A DNA stretch of 8,658 bases from an uncultured Collinsella sp. (GTDB taxonomy: Bacteria; Actinomycetota; Coriobacteriia; Coriobacteriales; Coriobacteriaceae): positions 1 to 8,658 of the forward strand of contig CABUTL010000040.1 of the NCBI GenBank assembly GCA_902494375.1, given 5' to 3'. Under the pieces are notes generated by a model. That model saw nothing but the letters and a program-made list of their open reading frames with translations. It searched no databases and was not told the origin of the DNA. Of the stretch, positions 6,092 through 8,658 are shown in pieces (within the stretch, counting starts at the first letter, position 1; every line of letters starts with the position of its first letter). The translations under genes and the position numbers were made by a program.

Positions 6092-7279
6092 TTAGGCCTG
6101 TACGTACTTGCCGTCGGTGATGACGTACGCCGTGGGCTCCTTCTGGACCTGGCCCTTATCGTTCCAGGTGAGCTTGCCGGTCAGACCGTCAACGGTAATC
6201 TTGAGCATAGCCTTGGACAGCTTCTCGGCGGCCTCGGTCGGATCGGCGTCGACACCAAGACCGGCCTCCTTGACGGCCTCGGCCACCGCGTGCACGCCGT
6301 CGTAGGCGTCGGCGGCAAACTGGTCGGGGGTATCGCCGTACTTATCCTTGTAAGCGTTGACGAAGTCGGCGTTCTTCTCGTCGTCGGCGGAGAACGGGGT
6401 CATGAGCAGCAGGCCCTCGGCAAGAGAGGTATCGAAGCCCTCAACGCCCAGGATGCCGTCCATGCCGTCGCAGCCCATCATCTTGACGTCGTAGCCCATG
6501 TCCTTGGCGTTCTTGAGCAGGACGGACGCCGGCGTGTAGTAGATCGGCGCAAAGATCATGGTGGCGCCGGCCTGCTTGGCCTTGGTCAGCTGGTTGGTAA
6601 AGCTCGTGGCGGAGTCGTCCTTAAAGGTCTCCTCGTCAACAATCTCGAGCTTGGACTCAGCGGCCTGGGCCTTAAAGGAATCTGCGATGCCCGAAGAATA
6701 GGCGTCGCCGGAGTTATAGAACAGCACGAACTTCTCGTCCGCATACTTCTGCGCCAGGAACTTGGCAGCGTTGACACCCTGGTTGGGGTCGGTGAAGCAA
6801 ACCTGGAAGACGCAATCTTTGCCGTCGGTGACGTCCTCGGAGGACGCGGACGGGGTGATCATGAACGTCTTGGGGTCGTTACCGCACTCGGCGGCAACGG
6901 CAACCGACGCACCCGTGGTGGTCGGGCCGACGAGAGCCTGCATGCCCCAGTCGAGCAGGGTGTTGAAGGCGTTGACGGCCTTCTCGCCGTCGGCCTGGTC
7001 ATCCTCGGCCTTGCTGGCAAGCGGCAGCTCCTTGGTCGAGAAATCCTTGCAGCCAAGCTCGACACCCTGGGTAACGGACTTGCCGTAGGACGCGTTGGCG
7101 CCGGTCAGCGGGCCGATGGTACCGATCTTAAACGAAGCGTCGCTCGAAGCGGAACCGCTGTCGCCGCCGTTGGAGGAGCAACCAGCTAGAATGGACATCG
7201 CCCCCAGACCTGCTGCGCTCGCGATAACGCTCCTGCGATTCATAACAGGGTTCAATGACTTACCGGTGAGGCTCGACAT
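6092..7279 (-). CDS. Branched-chain amino acid ABC transporter substrate-binding lipoprotein (LivJ/LivK type), copy 1
   Basis: Extracytoplasmic receptor of the LIV importer, 395 residues, periplasmic-binding-protein type I fold (Peripla_BP_6). Signal: Asn-Arg-Arg-Ser-Val-Ile (14-19), a hydrophobic stretch, and lipobox Leu-Ala-Gly-Cys (31-34), so Cys34 should be lipidated; the twin arginines suggest possible Tat export. A Ser/Gly linker (35-48) leads to Phe-Lys-Ile-Gly-Thr-Ile-Gly-Pro-Leu-Thr-Gly (50-60), the family's opening strand, then Gln-Ala-Leu-Val-Gly-Pro-Thr-Thr-Thr-Gly (114-123), Thr-Pro-Ser-Ala-Ser-Ser (142-147) and Phe-Ala-Ala-Asp-Ala-Tyr-Asp (321-327). ATG 7279 has AGGAG 6 bases upstream; the internal ATG at 7243 has none. 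Five further cysteines (77, 132, 156, 161, 270) are present, only Cys161 shared with copy 2. Leu/Ile/Val is the family substrate; it was not read from pocket residues. Confidence 0.94.
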   Translation of the reverse strand: MSSLTGKSLNPVMNRRSVIASAAGLGAMSILAGCSSNGGDSGSASSDASFKIGTIGPLTGANASYGKSVTQGVELGCKDFSTKELPLASKAEDDQADGEKAVNAFNTLLDWGMQALVGPTTTGASVAVAAECGNDPKTFMITPSASSEDVTDGKDCVFQVCFTDPNQGVNAAKFLAQKYADEKFVLFYNSGDAYSSGIADSFKAQAAESKLEIVDEETFKDDSATSFTNQLTKAKQAGATMIFAPIYYTPASVLLKNAKDMGYDVKMMGCDGMDGILGVEGFDTSLAEGLLLMTPFSADDEKNADFVNAYKDKYGDTPDQFAADAYDGVHAVAEAVKEAGLGVDADPTEAAEKLSKAMLKITVDGLTGKLTWNDKGQVQKEPTAYVITDGKYVQA

Positions 7280-7300
7280 GCGGCTCTCCTCTCAAATCTC

Positions 7301-7346
7301 GTCGGGTTTCGGTTACCCGACAGGCCATCCTTCGCCGTGCTCGGCG
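7301..7346 (-). other. Two stem-loops in the 5' leader of binding protein copy 1
   Basis: In minus-strand order: a 5-bp stem with 4-base loop (7346-7333), then a 7-bp stem GTCGGGT/ACCCGAC with 7-base loop (7321-7301), ending 10 bases before the ribosome binding site. Neither is followed by a U-run. They may affect translation or stability; function is inference. Confidence 0.4.
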
Positions 7347-7514
7347 TTCGCAAAATACTAGACGCTTTAGTTAAGGAAAGTGGCGATTATTTCAACTTTT
7401 CTTTGGATTTGTTCATTTATCCATAATTCTGCGTATTCCTGTCGGTTTATGCAGTTTAGCCACTTTATTGTGTGAAAGTAATGTTTCCGTTCTGTTACAG
7501 GCGTTCTTGCCCTG

Positions 7515-7531
7515 AATAAAACGGCCCGCCG
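7515..7531 (-). terminator. Weak terminator-like element after binding protein copy 2
   Basis: On the minus strand CGGCGGGCCG is followed by TTTTATT, 18 bases past the stop of copy 2. The stem is only about 4 bp with a 2-base loop, so this would be a weak site and some readthrough into copy 1 is possible. Confidence 0.3.
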
Positions 7532-7549
7532 GTCTCGATGTATATGCAC

Positions 7550-8658
7550 TTAGGCGGCGATGTACTTACCGCCCTGAATCACATAGGCCGTAGCAGGCTT
7601 TTCGACCTGACCTTCGTCATTCCACGTTAGCTCGCCGGTCAGGCCGTCGATCTTGATCTTGCGCATGGCCTTGGCAAGGTCGCCGGCAATGTCGGCGCCG
7701 TCGGCCGTAATGTCGATGTCTGCCTTGTCGATGGCCTCGGCGATGGCGTGGACGCAATCGTAGGCGTCGGCGGCAAACTGGTTAGGCGTCTCGTCGTAGA
7801 CGTCCTTATATGCCTTGACGAAGTCGGCATTCTTCTCGTCGTCGGCAGAGAACGGGGTCATAAGCAGCACGCCCTCGGCAAGAGAGGTATCGAAGCCTTC
7901 CACAGAGAGCAGGCCGTCCATGCCGTCGGTACCCATGAGGGTCATGTCGTAGCCCATGTCCTTGGCATTCTTGAGCAAAACGGACGCCGGCGTGTAGTAG
8001 ATCGGCGCAAAGATGAGCGTGGCGCCGGCCTCCTTGGCCTTGGTGAGCTGGTTGGTAAAGCTCGTGGAGGAATCGTCCTTAAAGGTCTCGGTATCGACGA
8101 TATCAAGTTTGGACTCCTTGGCCTGCTCGGCAAAGGCATCGGCAACACCCGAGCTGTACGTATCGCCGGAGTTGTAGAACAGGGCGATCTTGGCGTCCGC
8201 GTACTTCTCGGCCAAGAACTTCGCGGCGCTGGCGCCCATGGTGGGATCGGTGAAGCAAACCTGAAAGACCGTGGTCTTATCCTTGGTGACGTCGAGAGAC
8301 GAGGCCGAGGGCGTGACCATGAGCATGTCGTCGGCGATCTCGCCCGAGACGGCGACGGCAGCACCGGTGGTGACCGGACCGACGAGCGCCTGCATGCCCC
8401 AGTCACACAGGGTATTGAAGGCGTTGATAGCCTTCTCGCCGTCAGCGACGTCATCCTCGGACTTAAGCGAGAGTTTGAGGTCCTTGGTCGAGAAATCCTT
8501 GGCGGCGAGCTTGGCACCCTTCTCGGCCGAAACGCCATAGGTTGCCGCGGCGCCGGTCAGAGGGCCGATGACGCCGATCTTGAAGGTCTTGCCGTCATCG
8601 GCGGAGCCGCCGTCCGAGCCACCCGACGAGCAACCAGCGAGCGCCGCGGTGCCACCGA
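7550..8658 (-). CDS. Branched-chain amino acid ABC transporter substrate-binding lipoprotein (LivJ/LivK type), copy 2, 5' end beyond the window
   Basis: A paralogue of the downstream binding protein in the same orientation. The frame stays open past the ATG at 8395 to the right edge: reading inward it gives Gly-Gly-Thr-Ala-Ala-Leu-Ala-Gly-Cys-Ser-Ser, which is the end of a signal peptide with its lipobox. The lipidated Cys, the Gly/Ser linker, and Phe-Lys-Ile-Gly-Val-Ile-Gly-Pro-Leu-Thr-Gly are all present, so only the first 20 or so codons are missing. Over a 160-residue core it matches copy 1 at roughly four positions in five by eye, with a constant offset of 1458 bases over the C-terminal two thirds and a 35-base identical block (7980-8014 versus 6522-6556). 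Copy 1 carries two extra residues near its residues 131-139. A tandem duplication is clear; whether both feed the same LivHMGF permease is inferred from position. Confidence 0.93.
   Translation of the reverse strand, partial: GGTAALAGCSSGGSDGGSADDGKTFKIGVIGPLTGAAATYGVSAEKGAKLAAKDFSTKDLKLSLKSEDDVADGEKAINAFNTLCDWGMQALVGPVTTGAAVAVSGEIADDMLMVTPSASSLDVTKDKTTVFQVCFTDPTMGASAAKFLAEKYADAKIALFYNSGDTYSSGVADAFAEQAKESKLDIVDTETFKDDSSTSFTNQLTKAKEAGATLIFAPIYYTPASVLLKNAKDMGYDMTLMGTDGMDGLLSVEGFDTSLAEGVLLMTPFSADDEKNADFVKAYKDVYDETPNQFAADAYDCVHAIAEAIDKADIDITADGADIAGDLAKAMRKIKIDGLTGELTWNDEGQVEKPATAYVIQGGKYIAA

Larger units (their letters stand above)
7280..7549 (-). promoter_or_regulatory. AT-rich intergenic region and leader of binding protein copy 1
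   Basis: 270 bases without a credible gene. Bases about 7355-7520 are much richer in A/T than the neighbours and probably hold the promoter, but I could not find a convincing -35/-10 pair. AAAGTGGC (7377-7384) and its complement GCCACTTT (7459-7466) are an inverted pair and possible operator half-sites. Nearer the gene the leader can form two hairpins, CGCCG/CGGCG (7333-7346) and GTCGGGT/ACCCGAC (7301-7321), before the AGGAG site at 7286-7290. No known riboswitch or T-box motif was recognised. Confidence 0.5.

Noticed and set aside
6290..7189. 299-codon open frame on the plus strand
   Set aside because: It is antisense to binding protein copy 1, which has clear domain, signal and start evidence.
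7367..7549. 60-codon open frame on the minus strand directly after copy 2
   Set aside because: The GTG follows the copy 2 stop with no ribosome binding site, and the peptide (His/Arg/Lys mix, AT-rich codons) looks like translated promoter DNA.
2418..8658. Urea/short-chain amide (Urt) transporter instead of LIV
   Set aside because: No urease genes or fifth urt gene arrangement are visible, and the binding proteins look like LivJ/LivK; amide substrates remain possible but unsupported.

Overview
The window reads as a piece of a GC-rich Gram-positive chromosome, most likely from the Coriobacteriia (Collinsella or a relative). This rests on GC-rich third codon positions, lipoprotein-type binding proteins, strong AGGAGG-type ribosome binding sites, and the combination of a DUF4931 protein with CutC. 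The taxon is inference; no rRNA or marker gene is present.

Layout. Bases 2-733 (+) hold the C-terminal two thirds of a bile acid:sodium symporter family transporter that runs in from the left edge. Converging on it is a two-gene minus-strand operon, cutC (2242-1565) and a GalT-like DUF4931/HIT-superfamily protein (1561-761), whose start lies 3 bases after the cutC stop. Bases 2243-2417 are non-coding and contain a 22-bp-arm inverted repeat directly beside a strong intrinsic terminator.

The rest, 2418-8658, is on the minus strand. It is a complete branched-chain (hydrophobic) amino acid ABC transporter operon in the order binding protein, livH, livM, livG, livF, with a second, closely related binding protein gene upstream whose first codons lie beyond the right edge. 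The binding proteins are lipid-anchored on the outer face of the membrane and deliver substrate to the LivH/LivM channel, which is powered by the LivG and LivF ATPases. livH to livF are packed tightly: livH-livM 9 bases apart, livM-livG overlapping by 11, and livG-livF abutting as TAAATG. The operon ends at the terminator at 2371-2407. Between the binding protein and livH is a 139-base gap with a hairpin lacking a U-run, a possible point of differential expression.

Nothing here is an obvious new defence, mobile or biosynthetic system. The least-understood items are the coupled cutC-DUF4931 pair, the divergence of the duplicated binding proteins, and the long inverted repeat.
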